Shown: piece after piece, positions 48,444 to 60,296 of the stretch
How the letters are laid out: each line of letters opens with the position of its first letter
How positions within the stretch are numbered: position 1 is the stretch's first letter
Assembly (NCBI RefSeq): GCF_921293095.1
Contig: NC_060251.1
Coordinates: 61,459,585-61,523,584 of the forward strand
Source: Ischnura elegans
Lineage: Eukaryota > Arthropoda > Insecta > Odonata > Coenagrionidae
Reading direction: 5' to 3'
DNA length: 64,000 nucleotides
Made by a program: the position numbers and the translations under genes
The notes under the pieces: model-generated
Seen by the model: only the letters and a program-made list of their open reading frames with translations
Database searches by the model: none
Told to the model about the DNA's origin: nothing

Positions 48444-48747
48444 CAGTGGCGCAGCGAGGGGGGAAGTTTTGGGGGATAAACCCCCCCCCCCCCCAGAGCT
48501 CGGAGACATTTTTAAGTTTAATCCACTTTACTTAATTGGATTGATATTACTAATAGAATAGTGTAAGGATTAACAAAATCTCCCTCAGAAAGCCGTAAAA
48601 CTCAGCATTTTGAACCATTTATCTTAAAATTCCGCAATTTACTAATCTCGCACCTACCGCTTATCCTGGTGGGTATTCCATGCCCCCACACACCCGGCAT
48701 GAGTTGAACCTTTACCCCCCCAGCCTTAATTCCTAGCTGCGCCCCTG
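48444..48747. mobile_element. hAT-like MITE, reverse-complement relative of the 42.37-kb element
   Basis: The left end CAGTGGCGCAGCGAGG and right end CTAGCTGCGCCCCTG are inverted repeats. The flanks TTTCTTAC (48436-48443) and GTTCTTAC (48748-48755) match at 7 of 8. The interior aligns over its length with the reverse complement of 42373-42681 (for example TTTTTAAGTTTAATCCA and CATTTTGAACCATT). 304 bp. Confidence 0.85.
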
Positions 48748-48809
48748 GTTCTTACACCCCCTACCGCACGCCTTTTCAGGCGGATTGCGGGATAGCATGT
48801 GGATGTTGA

Positions 48810-48965
48810 CAGGGGTGGATCCAGAAAGGGTCTAGGGGGGGTCTTGCCCCCCACTCGAGGATCCCATTTACCCTAGATAAAATTGCAATTTTTTTCAGTG
48901 TTGGAATACATACAGGAGAGGGGAGCCCGCTGCGTCCCCTTGATCCTATCCTGAATCCGTTGCTG
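48810..48965. mobile_element. short hAT-like MITE
   Basis: The left end CAGGGGTGGATCCAG and right end CCTGAATCCGTTGCTG are inverted repeats of the same end type. The flanks GATGTTGA (48802-48809) and AATGTAGA (48966-48973) match at 6 of 8. 156 bp. The 139-codon minus-strand frame at 48776-49195 runs straight through it and is spurious. Confidence 0.65.
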
Positions 48966-49330
48966 AATGTAGATGAAAGACAAATGCGCCATGGAAATGG
49001 ACGACTCAACTCTCCTTTTCGCCGCCACTGGGTTTTGCGGTGTCGTAATTGGTGTTGGAGCGGCGTAATGCCCGTCCGGGGTGCGATAATTTCCTTTGGC
49101 TCACGGTTCGGTTCCGACTTGCGCATTCCCGTGGCGACTTTCCTGCCTCCGCCCTCCCTCTCGATTTCCTCCGAAAGAAAGCAGGCCTCGCTCACGTTTT
49201 CGAGCGGCTCATCCCTAAGTCAACTCGTCTGCGCCCACTTTCCATCTCGATTGGAATTCCTCGGGGGGCGTAAAAAGTCCTCGCTCGCCCTGAAGGAAAC
49301 GTTGGGTGCTCATTAGTCCTTACCTCACAA
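48966..49330. other. CpG-rich patch
   Basis: Elevated GC and CpG with long open frames on both strands (74-139 codons), a compositional effect. No domain is recognised. It lies in what would be the first intron of the gene starting at 47520, so a promoter or enhancer role is possible but unsupported. Confidence 0.3.
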
Positions 49331-49762
49331 GGGAAGGCACCCAACTGTCACATCCAGATCGCGTTTAAACTTCGCAGATTGAATGGAAATGAAATTCTTA
49401 CCCATTTCCGCCCACCGCAGCCGTATAAGTACACCCTTTTGGGCAGAACAAATGAGGCTATTGATAAAAAAAACAGAAGTTTAAAAAAATTATGTTGTCA
49501 CAAATATGTTTCTGGGGATATTTTACTCATTTTGAATGAAAAGTTAAACTTTATTTTTCCACAGAATAATTTTACTAGTGCACTACCATGGTTTCGACTC
49601 ACCACGTCATTCTCAGGAATGGCAGTGTACTGATACAAACATTTTGTGGAAAAACAAATTTTTATTTTTCATTCAAAATATGATTTTTAGAAGTTGAGTA
49701 CACGTAATCCACTCATTAGTTTATTTTTGAAGCCGGTGAAACCTGCACAAAGGGAAGGATAC

Positions 49763-50200
49763 AAAACGGAATTTCATAATGGACGCGTAATGTGTGAAAA
49801 TCAGAAGTATAATTAATGTAAGCAGTGGCATCCGAAAGGTGATTTTAAAATTCCATCATCCAAAATTGTTTTATTTGAAGATTTTATCTAGTTCAATCGC
49901 AGAAAATCAAAACGGAATTTCAATATGGACGCGTAATGTGTGAAAATCAGAAGTATAATTAATGTAAGCAGTGGCATCCGAAAGGTGATTTTAAAATTCC
50001 ATCATCCAAAATTGTTTTATTTGAAGATTTTATCTAGTTCAATCGCAGAAAATCAAAACGGAATTTCAATATGGACGCGTAATGTGTGAAAATCAGAAGT
50101 ATAATTAATGTAATCAGTGGCATCCGAAAGGTTATTTTAAAATTCCTTCATCCAAAATTGTTTTATTTGAAGATTTTATATAGTTCAATCGCAGAAAATC
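49763..50200. repeat. tandem array, exactly three 146-bp units
   Basis: AAAACGGAATTT begins at 49763, 49909 and 50055, an exact 146-bp period, and the array ends at GCAGAAAATC (50200), so three whole units. Copies 1 and 2 are almost identical; copy 3 has a few changes (for example TAATCAGTGG for TAAGCAGTGG). Each unit contains ATGGACGCGTAATGTG. The similarity of the copies points to recent or ongoing homogenisation. Confidence 0.95.
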
Positions 50201-51784
50201 AATCACACTTCGCATAGCATCCCGTTACCGCCCATTGTAGCCTAATGACTACGAATCTGTTCGAGGAAATAGTCCACCAAAATATTTAGCAGGATTGTTT
50301 GAGACGACCATTTGAGCGAAATGTTTACATAAAATCGCAAACCGAAAGTTTATTGCCGAAAATGGGTTAAGGTATAGCAGTTTTGCTCGAGCATCCGATG
50401 AGCATTGGTTTTCAAGTTATTATCGAAAGAAAAGATGTAATAATAAAAAAAGAAATAATTGTCATATTTATGCAAGCCTCGAAACAAAATACCACAATAT
50501 AATGGCAATATAGCCCCATTTACATTTACAGGGACTATCATTCCGTTGCTAGCCTCGAAAAAGAGCGCAAAAGGGCCCATACATTTCCATTAGACAGCAG
50601 TACCATTGGACGCTTGAGCACATACCCTTAATGACAAATTTTGGGACGTAAAAACGAAGAAGAAAGCCATGTGTGTACCTGACTCCTCATGCAACAGTCA
50701 TTTTTGCATATTAATCTCTTGAAAATTCCCCTAGTAAAAAGGCTGATCTTTCACTCCCTTTGTTTCTTACCCATACAGCTTGGTCAGAGCTTACGTAATG
50801 AAATATTGATATTAAGTTTTTGTCCTTACATCCACCTCACTTCCACGGCGAAGATAGCATTGCTTGGCAGGATCGGAACGGGGAGTAAAAAATTGTAAGA
50901 GAAATAATCCGCCGAGAATGATGTGGCAGAATTTGAGATCACGCGGTGGGTATAACGAATCTGATTGGCTGACTACAAGGTTGGCGTATGTTTCCATATC
51001 GTTTATTTCGATTGGAAATTAAATGTCGATTATATTTAATTCTCACGAAGTAAAAGCATCAGGGTTATAATAAAATCTATTTATTCAGATTTCTTCTGCC
51101 AGCTCTTTCCATTTTCCTCAATAATACTTAAACTTTAAGGTCAAGATTGACTCCCCACCAAGTCATAAGTTTTTTCGAAGCCACCTCGAGTGATATTGCA
51201 TGTATTTACTCCGAGGTTCAGGCACGATCTTACCTATGGAAATGTTCTAATTCGGCTGTTGCGCTGCTTTGTAGGATTTACTCAATCCCTTGGGCACGAA
51301 GAAGCGAAAGTTAGCGAATAAAAGCCACGGGCCCCGCAGGTGGTTGGTTGTTGGAGAGAAAGAGAGGGTTAAGCGGAGTGTAGGGCGGAAGGGGTGGGAG
51401 TCGAAATGGAAAGATTTGAAAAAAAATATATAATCATTTGGCCGCGTGCGAGAAACTCACTTTCCCCTCTTCTCGGACATGGTGAGCCCAAAACATTCCG
51501 ACGGGACCGCAGGAGTCCCGACGGGGAAGTGAAAACAGTGGCGCCAGAATGAGACTTGAAAAAAAAAACACTCATACCTTTCGATGAGTTAAATCAAATA
51601 GCGGAATCCAGTATATATGAGTTGAAGGTTCTTTAGCGCTTGGGTTGTTCAAGAAGCAAGTCCCATTAAGTGATTTGAATTAAGGGGACAGCATAGAGTA
51701 TGGATATTGCAAAAGAGGATCCTCAAATCGGCCTCTTCATGTGTTATCATATTTACAAGAATTGTCATGAGAAAAAAATTCCCC
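50201..51784. other. no gene recognised
   Basis: Mixed AT-rich DNA. A GC-richer stretch near 51300-51560 has a 68-codon minus-strand frame without motifs. Confidence 0.35.
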
Positions 51785-51870
51785 TGTTCCGGGAATCGAA
51801 CCACGGACCTTTGGGTTTCCGGGCATAACACTAGCCTAACACCTAGTACCATGGGCCTCGATGTTTTTTT
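51785..51870 (-). repeat. tRNA-derived SINE fragment
   Basis: B box GGTTCGATTCC reads on the minus strand at 51802-51792, after a tRNA-like stretch with GGTGTTAGGCTAG, which resembles the fragment at 40.25 kb. The acceptor-stem ends do not pair convincingly, arguing against a functional tRNA. Confidence 0.55.
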
Positions 51871-52200
51871 TTGGATGATTTCATTAATTGGTATTTAAAA
51901 GATGCTTTTTCGTGTAAATAGTGTCAGAATGAGTGCTAAAATTCAGAGTGCAATCATAAAAATTTTATCGTAATTTTTTTATCGTAAAATTTTAATAACT
52001 GTTGAATCATCGTGGTTTTGTGAATAATTTACTGAATTTTACATCTTAAAGCGGCTTGCATAATTTAAATGTTTCGATTACATTCAGCAGGAGGTACATA
52101 TTCGGCAATTATCGTAGCCGATGCTCCGAAAACTCAGAAGTTTCTTTGGTTCGTTTCATTCTGAGTACATAATCAGATTGGTAAAGGACAAGAAATTCTT

Positions 52201-52334
52201 CGATACCTCTACTGAATAAATGGTCAACAATCGCCCACAGAATCAAATTCGCTCATCTAGAAGCTCTTATAGTACTAGATGAGCGGATTTAATTCGGTGG
52301 GCGATTGTTGAGCTTATGTGCAGTGGAGGTATCG
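52201..52334. mobile_element. foldback MITE, short member of the CGATACCTC family
   Basis: The ends CGATACCTC(T/C)ACTG and CAGTGGAGGTATCG are inverted repeats; arms of about 60 bp pair (AACAATCGCCCAC with GTGGGCGATTGTT, CGCTCATCTAG with CTAGATGAGCG) around a loop of about 14 bases. The same arms occur at 61994-62245. 134 bp. Confidence 0.8.
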
Positions 52335-55300
52335 TCTTATTCAGCTACTCGAAAAACCCGGAATTATTTGAGCAAGTTAATGTAACGAGGCAAAGGAAAG
52401 CTTCACCGATAGAGTTAGGCATGAAGAACAACAGTTGGAGAAAGGGAAATGATGGTGGGAAATCACGGAGGCAAAAACTAGCTGCATGGCACATTTAGTG
52501 TTGAAACAATCATGCGAGGGAGAAAGCTGGACGGATGGAAGATGATGAAATAAGTATAATCTGGTTTTTAATTTATTTTATTCAAAATAAATGAAGACAA
52601 ATTGATGAATCAAATCAATGAAATACACCAGCCAGTGTCGTAACATTTGTTTTTGTCTACATATGGACGAAATTATTGTAATTTTAGTGGCGTGGAAAAG
52701 TATATACTTCCCATACGATGCAGAGGCATCAGTTCTGATGGGATTCACGAGAATGAAGAAAATTAAGGGAACGTGTTTGAATTGATATTTTAAATCCTTT
52801 TATTCCCATATATTTCCAGCGATGTTTTTTTATACTTTTTATTTTTAATTGTATGTTACATTTAATTGTAAACAACTCTTCATTATTGATTTAAAAAGTA
52901 TTCATGTGCCTGGGTAAATATCTAAGTTTCATTTTCAAAGACGATGATTTACCTTTTCGCTGATATAATTGGCTGATTTTTTTGCTGAAAAAATCAGACG
53001 ATAAATATAAACTAGTTTAAAAAAAATTGATTACAGTTCTATTAAATCTCAATAAAAATCTATGATAACGATATAAAACAAGTTACACTCATTTAATGAT
53101 AGAATATGTCTCTTGGCTAGGTAGCTTGGGCTTATAAAAAATTATCACATCGAACGAAGCTGATTCCTTGCAAAGACAGCACATAAAAATCCAAGGAAAT
53201 AACAGCGGAATAGCTAGCACAAAAATAAGTATAAAATTGGTGTGGTTGAATGCCTTAAAGGCCGTTGCTCTTTATAGATCCATGAAGCTGATTGTGATGA
53301 AGTATATCTTTCGAAGATATGAGGATTAATTCAAATAGTTAATCAGTCATTTATTATCGTTTCACAATTTGCCATAAAGATCATAAACTGTCGATAACCT
53401 CTGAAAAAAACGCGGCAAAAAGCTGGAGAGATTCACGAGCGAAATAATAATCACGATATAGATGAACTTCGTAGGTCATTGCCGACGCTTGATGTCGGAA
53501 CTAGAAGAGCGTGAAGATATAGTTCCTGAACTTGTCACTTCATCTCCACCCACGCATAAGGTGTGAGTTCTGAATAGTGCAGGTCCGATAAAAAAGATAA
53601 AATGATATGGTCTGTGCTGGAAATAATAGAAATTATTTTTTCTATGGGAAATGAAGTACTTATCATAATGCACATCTTTTTATGTAGTAATATATAGCTA
53701 ATATATTACAAGTTAACTGGTGGAGTCTTAACATGGCCGCAACATGCCTTGTAAGACGTAAAATTTGCTCCAGGCGTCGAATTAGGAGAACTTTATTCGT
53801 CCAACATTAAAAAAATTCAAATATTCTGTATTCTCCTTGGTTCAATTTCTTATAAAATATCCAAATCGTTTGTATTATTATCTTTGCCGCAGATAATGAA
53901 CTATTAAAAATAACCTTTTGAAGCCTGAAAGCCGATATGCCTTTGACAATGGTGGATATCCGACGGTTATTTCTTTTGCCATTAAAATCCGCGCACTGCC
54001 GATCCATACCATATTCTTAATCTCTTCTATGCTTCCTTCACATTCGCTCTTTATCGAATTCACATCCATATACCAGTATACACTGAAAAAATCTAAAAGG
54101 CCTTAAGGCTTAAGTATTTGGTAGAAAAGTTCAATTAAGGGATCAATACCAGCACGCAACTTAAAGGGTTGTTTTCAATTGACTTCTCCTGGTTAAGAGA
54201 ACTTATATTTGATATCCCTTTGAAGCTGTTAAAAAGTAAGTATCTCTAACTGATTAATTGAAACTGAATTTAACTTAATTTATCATGTAAAAATTTGTTC
54301 AGTATTAAACTCCAATCTACTTTTTGAGTGCTGGCAGTTTAAGAGTTTGGTAAAACATGACATCGCTGTGCCCTTTAATGGGGAAAGTTAATGCAGAAAG
54401 TCATGGGATGTGAGGAATTTAAGCGGTGACTCTCCAAAATAATCTTGCAGGTATAGGTAGAGTATCACCTAAATCATATGCTTTCATGCAAATTACTTTT
54501 GTGGTTTCGTCTTCCTTGATTTGAGTGGCGCCAACCTAAAAATGTATTTTTTTGGAGGAGCATGATTGACTTTACAAACTGAGCAATTCAGGCAATTTAG
54601 AAGTAATCTTTTCGGGGAGAAAGCGCACCACCCAACCTTCCATCCCAAAGTCGATGTTACTGGATGCTTTCACTAACGGTCACTAACCTGATGAGCATAG
54701 TTTGGTAGAGATAAGAGCCTATCAGCTGCCACCAGGAACGCAAATACCATGCCGTTATAGAAGCGACTCCAAATGTGAAAATATCCCAAGATTGCGAGTG
54801 ACAACAAAATTAGAATACCGTGAAGATTTTTGGCTAAGGTTCAGGTTAGCAAGACGATTTACCTTACTTGTCATAAATTCATCAAAAAAAGGTAAAAGCC
54901 AAAAATAAACGAGTCTTTGCAGAGAAACTGAGTAGCATACGAGGCAAAACTATTAAATATGTACTCTCATTTAAATTCAAGGGAACCTGTTAAGAGCCAA
55001 CAGATGATGTTGCCCTGCTTTAAAAATGTTACGTGAGAGCTGCTAAAGGCAATAATAGAAATTACTCGTCCTGATTATATTGATAATCAATTGAGAATAT
55101 GTTTACATCTTTTGTGAAACGCAAAGAATTTTATTTTTAATTTCTCGGAAAAGACTAATTAGAGATAAATCATGGAAGGCTTTAGACGAGAATGTTTTTT
55201 TCAACGACAAATGACTATCGTAAAAATTAAACTATACTTATATCACTCCCAGCTGACACCATCTTCTACTCATCTTTCAAACTTTATACCTAAGTCCAAA

Positions 55301-55550
55301 TATGTTTGAGGTGAACCACGGAGTAATTTATACATCGACGCACTACCTTAAAAGCCGACTTAAGCTTTTTGATCGTATGAAAATGGAAAAAATCGTTGTC
55401 TAATGATTTATATACCGCCGTCAGGGGTTGGAGCTGATATAAGCAGTATCAGAGCAGCTTAATGAACTATAATTCTCCCAGCGATTTATTTTAATTTAAG
55501 TATTTAATTATATTATTTATTATTAATAAGAGCATTTAATTCTGTTAGGT
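52335..55550. other. no gene recognised
   Basis: AT-rich. Open frames of 60-68 codons have no motifs. A small 10-bp-arm hairpin (CTGATTTTTT/AAAAAATCAG) lies near 52973-52997. Confidence 0.4.
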
Positions 55551-55559
55551 TCTCAAATT

Positions 55560-55870
55560 AATTTTTTTTTTTGTAAAAATATTTCATATTTGGAATTCGT
55601 TTGATAAATTTGTTTGTCGGACGTTAATCGTCATAAGTAGTTATGGTTTTAGATATTTATGAGACTGGGATATTTTTACAAAAATTATTTTTTACTATGA
55701 CTTATGGTATTCGTTAGATAAATTTATTGATGGATATTATGAATACTGAAGTAATTATATTATAGGGCAAGTAGGACTTTAGCCCTTCAAAGTTCCTCTC
55801 TAGTTGTCTACATCAACCTAATACCCTGAATGCCACCTCTAGGGTGTTTGACAGGGGGTGATCAATCACC
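55560..55870 (-). repeat. repeat sequence flanking the LINE fragment, probable 3' end of the LINE
   Basis: Within it GGTATTCGTTAGATAAAT... (about 55705-55795) recurs as GGTATTCGTTTGAGAAAT at 56527-56620, each followed by GTAAG/GTAGGAC and GCCCTTCAAA or CTCTTCAAA; a third, weaker copy (GGAATTCGTTTGATAAAT) lies near 55590. The stretch 55790-55870 on the minus strand (CACCCCCTGTCAAACACCC) looks like a LINE 3' UTR. Confidence 0.5.
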
Positions 55871-56149
55871 AGCAAGCAAGAGGATTCCCTCATGCACATC
55901 ACACGGACATACAAATTTAACGGTTACTAACAAAGTATACTTCCACATCCACGTAAAGGCAAAAATTGCTTACTTCTCATGAAGGAAATCTGCCAATACA
56001 GCTAGAACACTCAAAACATGCTGTTAGACATACTAAGAAAATTCAGGAACGACCATTAAGGAATATATAAAGTACTACATTAACACTACAGTACAAGTTA
56101 ACTTACCTATTTGTAAGTTCTAACGCTGGCGTTAGTCTCTTACTGATTA

Positions 56150-56472
56150 TGGAAAAATCTACATTCTGAATCTATCGGTTCTACAGTCTCTCTCTCTTAT
56201 TGTATTTATATGATCTGATCTACCGTAGCATGTTGGCGTATGTAATATATGGCTCATTTCGTCGGAAAATACACTGCTCTTGAATTTACGTTGTAGGTTT
56301 TGTCTTATTTTCAGTCTACGGTCCGACAGAGATTCCCATCCGAGTTTATCTAAGAGGTCAGTTACACTAACAAGACTATCGTAACGACTTCTCGCGTACC
56401 TGGCAGCTCTTCTCTACACGCGTTCTAACTCCGTGTTTAAGCCAATTTCATGAGGATCCCAAAATACTGGAT
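56150..56472 (-). mobile_element. Jockey/CR1-like LINE ORF2 3'-end fragment
   Basis: From 56472 the minus strand encodes PVFWDPHEIGLNTELERV, stop, RRAARYARSRYDSLVSVTDL, then LDKLGWESLSDRRLKIRQ and onward to RSDHINTIRER. The WDPH, QRRAARYA-like and LGWESL motifs, in that order, are the region following the reverse transcriptase domain. One stop codon is present. The fragment at window positions 1-131 is the same family. Confidence 0.8.
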
Positions 56473-56625
56473 ATTTATAAGGCTACAATATTTTACTAAA
56501 ACTGTATTTACGGTTATATTACATGGTATTCGTTTGAGAAATATTTGGTTATTGTGAATGTCAACATGTTTTTATTTTAGGATAAGTAAGACTTGAGCTC
56601 TTCAAATGTCCTCCCTGGATTTGTG

Positions 56626-59600
56626 GCTGGCCTATACGCCGATGGATGTATAAATGTCAGCTCCGTAAAATCTCGCCCAAATCAAGACCACCGTTTGTTT
56701 GGGTCCTTGTCTGTTTGGATTCGAATGAAAGACGTAGTCGTCGTCCTTCGTGGTGGATAGCAGGTCCCGTTCCCCTGTGGAAAATTCCACAGACGTTCCT
56801 CCTGTATCCAAACACGTGCTCATTGAATAGCAACAGGGGCGATTCCCGGGGTCAAGGAAACGGAATTTTTTTTGACGCAATTAGGTCCAAGCCGGGCCCA
56901 TCCCGTGGAGTCACCGACCTTATCACTCGTATTTCGTAACTCGTGGATGGCGAAAGAGGTGAAATATTTGATACCTCACCGTTCAGAGGAGCAAGTTTTT
57001 TCCAAGGGTAAGATCATCGAAGGATGGGAGGAGAATTCCATGGAAAGCTCTGATGAAATGAATTCGAGAGTTCATTTTAAGTTATAATTACATGTTTTCT
57101 CCTTTTTTGCTTTGGTTTTCAAATTAATCAATCGGGAAGATCCGAAAAAATGATTTACGTACTCATTCATTTCGCGATTTAAATGTGAGGAGCTATCAAA
57201 TCTTTCGCCTTTATGTGAAAAAATAATTTTAATTTTTTAATTTTTTTGGTGTTCTCTGAAGAACACTCCATAAAATGGGGTTTTGTTTATTTCCAACCAA
57301 TTATTATGAATGTGTATCAAATGTAAAATTGCTGATGGTTCGCTAGGAGAATAGGAAAACACGCTTGTTACCTCCTTCTTCCGCATATTAAAGAGTAAAA
57401 AATCGTGTATTTTTCAGTAATTTATTAAAATCTGCTTGAGGAGGCATGAATAATTTTAGTCATTGTAGTTAATTAAATTAGAAATGCATATAAATGCCTG
57501 ATGAAAAAAGGAACTATATTTTACTTTGCGTCATGAGTATGGTCAAGTTTCATGCTCTTTCATCCTCTTAAATAATTCGACAAAAGCGATCGATAAAACT
57601 CTTTCTTTCATCGCTTTTCCACCCCCAAATTCTATACTTAACAGATATTAGTCTTTCGGAGCCTGAATCTTTATCTTCTTCATTTTATTGATTGAAAAAT
57701 TAAGCATGCATTAATGAAATAGCATCAAACTCGAATCTTCTTGGAAATCAATCCTGGGTTAAAGAAAATATTTTTTCATTAGAAAAACCACATGTTTAAT
57801 CTAATTCAGGAGCTTAATTTATTTCCAGATACCTGGAGTGTAATGGCTTAAAGCTGTTTTTGAGTTACATAAATTGTCACAGCAGGCAAAATAATCAGAG
57901 AAACTATATTTTCAAAAGTTTATATTTTTCACACTCACCACGCTGAAATTTGAAAGAATGCCTCGTAATTCGATATAATGCCGAACTGGAACGCCTTGCA
58001 TTTGACGCCGCAGGCTTTTGAAGGACTTAATAATCATTTTATTGTGTCTCTGAAACGAATTGAAGTCGTCCATTGATTTTATAGCGATGACTTGGCAAAT
58101 CGTATGACAAACAGCGATATTTGGGGCAGGTTATTGCGAAATTTCAATCAGTTCTGTGGAATATATTTTCCATAATGGGCTGTGACTCAAGCGTATCAAT
58201 CTTTCATCTGAAGGTAAAAAATAATTTAAAATTTGTCCTTGAATTTGTAATTCATTAAATTGCTCAATTTTTTTCACCACAAAGAAAATGTCAGGGAGCT
58301 AAGGGAGAGACAAAATTTGGAATCATAGTGCGTCAAAGTAGATTTAGCAGAGTTAATTCATGCTAAAGACATATGAGAAAAGTGCATGTATTTTACAAAA
58401 AAATTAATATTGACACAATTTCCATATCATACCCATTAATAAACACGCTTAATGTCGAAGTTCTTTGCAATCAGCCGAAATTTTTAGGACTAATTTTGTC
58501 CTTCCAAATTTCGAAGAGAAGTGGGCGAGTAACGTACTTATCTAAGATTACTTTATTTAATCCAATAAATGAGAGACAATATGTTCATAGCTAATTGCGA
58601 TAGCACAAATCCGAAGGAAAAAAATAATTTCGATGCAAAAAATAATTTTAAAAATCTAATTTAAAATAGTGACAAAGCAAGCGCGGAAAATGCGATCAAA
58701 TGACGTGAAAAAACTTAAAAAGGAAAAAGACAGCCAATGTTGAAATTTAAATCGCTGCCTTTTTGAGGAAATAATTCAATAAAAATTATGCGTAAATATT
58801 GAGGTTACAGAGATTAAAATCTCTAAAAAATGAAATTTCACTTTTCCAAGGGTAAGTTTTTAAAATATTGAAATATATCTTTGCTATTGAATTCAATGAG
58901 GAGTATGACCACTGGTAAATCACAAGTCAACTCTCGCTGTCAATGTCTCGAACACCCTCGAGAACAATTTATGTTAAAGAACCGATAAATAACTTGAAAG
59001 AATGGGCTCATTTCTACTAAAAGACATATAATAAAAGCAACTATCTCCAATGCCCCCATTAACTCATCATTTTAAGCTACTAAAATTGGGTGTTGTTCGG
59101 CATTTTAGAGCAAAATATTCTATAAGATACAGGAGGTGAAACCATTTTTTGACGAATAACATGGAATCATCCGGTTTTTGCATCATTGGGACGAGGCTTT
59201 TTTAAATATCAATACGATATCGTGCCCTAGCAATAAAAACGATTTCACACCTCATCGAAAAAAGCATTTATAATTTGGAGATGCGTAATCTCGAGATCAG
59301 TGGAAAACGTGTATACGGAACTGATTTAAACAATATACGCAATGGCAGCGTCGACTAGGAAAGAAACCTATTGAGACTTAAAAACAATGATAAATTAGTT
59401 CATCACCCTTGAAAAAGCATGCAGTTGACCGATAAAAACCTGTATTGTACATTCATGTACCAAAATAAATTTACCGGCATCCTGAAAATAATACCGAAAG
59501 TCCGGTTTATAGGTTTTGAAAAATATACCGGCATGCATCGATGAATTGTAGAAATGTTCCAAATATGCCAGTATACCGATACCACTACCTGCCAGAAATT

Positions 59601-60053
59601 GTTGATGGCCCCAAACGCGGAAAGTCAAGGACAAAAAAGTAATACTAATTAAATATTTTTTTCCTTGATCATTCGGAGTTCATATCCTACATGAGATACA
59701 GAGGAGATTGGTCGGTTTGGATGGAATGAGTACTGAGCGGTAAGGGGGTGCTAAAAACTGCGTTAGAGGGAAGATGATCGGAGTAGTGGGCATGATAGGG
59801 CCATCGCAGGCTATAAATTAATACCCTACGGAGGAGAGGAATGAAAAGGATTGTTTTTATTGGTGCAATTAAAGGGATTTAGGCTTCTTATCAACTGAAG
59901 AGGAAGTCCGATTTGGGAGGGCTGACTTACTGGGGTAATTTTCAAAATCCTCCATGCATAACTATCTTAAATAGTAGAATGATTTCATGACCCACCGTAT
60001 TGCAATTACTGCAGTACCTGCAGTACTAGATACACATAATCTATGCTGGGACC
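56626..60053. other. no gene recognised; GC-richer patch at 56.63-56.95 kb
   Basis: 56632-56939 has higher GC and overlapping frames (82 and 97 codons) with no recognised domain; it contains the palindrome GTGGAAAATTCCAC near 56778. The rest, 57-60 kb, is very AT-rich and featureless apart from scattered short frames. Confidence 0.35.
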
Positions 60054-60296
60054 GATCGATATTCACAAACAATAGGTACCATAGATTACAGTAGACCCGA
60101 TATTTTTTTTATCCGCAAATCAGACCAAAAAGCAAATATAGTTGATGTAGCAGAGCCACTGAATCACAACATTGAGTTCACGGAAAGAGAGAAAATCCAA
60201 AAATATCAAAATTTGGCCGGTGAAATAAAAAAGATTTGGAAGTTGAAAGGAGTTAGTATTCACCCATTAATTATAATCTATACGGAAGGAGTGTGA
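60054..60296 (+). mobile_element. non-LTR retrotransposon polyprotein C-terminal fragment with an 80-codon intact frame
   Basis: The frame from 60054 to the TGA at 60294-60296 reads on through DYSRPDIFFIRKSDQKANIV, DVAEPLNHNIEFTEREKIQK and YQNLAGEIKKIWKLKGVSIH. The pattern R-PDI, (I/V)D(I/V)A.PL.HNI, TE.EK..KYQ.LA.EI..(I/M)W is the conserved C-terminal domain after the reverse transcriptase in many invertebrate non-LTR elements. Upstream a shifted frame gives CWDRSIFTN, so one frameshift separates the start. There is no ATG in frame, so it is a relic, not a gene. Confidence 0.65.

Noticed and set aside
48776-49195. 139-codon minus-strand frame
   Set aside because: It runs through a hAT-like MITE (48810-48965) and a CpG-rich patch; the open frame comes from composition and repeat sequence.
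2070-51870. Functional tRNA genes at B-box matches (2.1, 6.7, 10.05, 30.9, 51.8 kb)
   Set aside because: Only the B box and parts of the arms are recognisable, acceptor stems do not pair convincingly and the pieces resemble one another, so SINE remnants are more likely.
60054-60296. A host gene encoded by the open frame
   Set aside because: Its motifs are those of the C-terminal domain of non-LTR polyproteins, there is no in-frame ATG, and a frameshift separates it from upstream LINE sequence.
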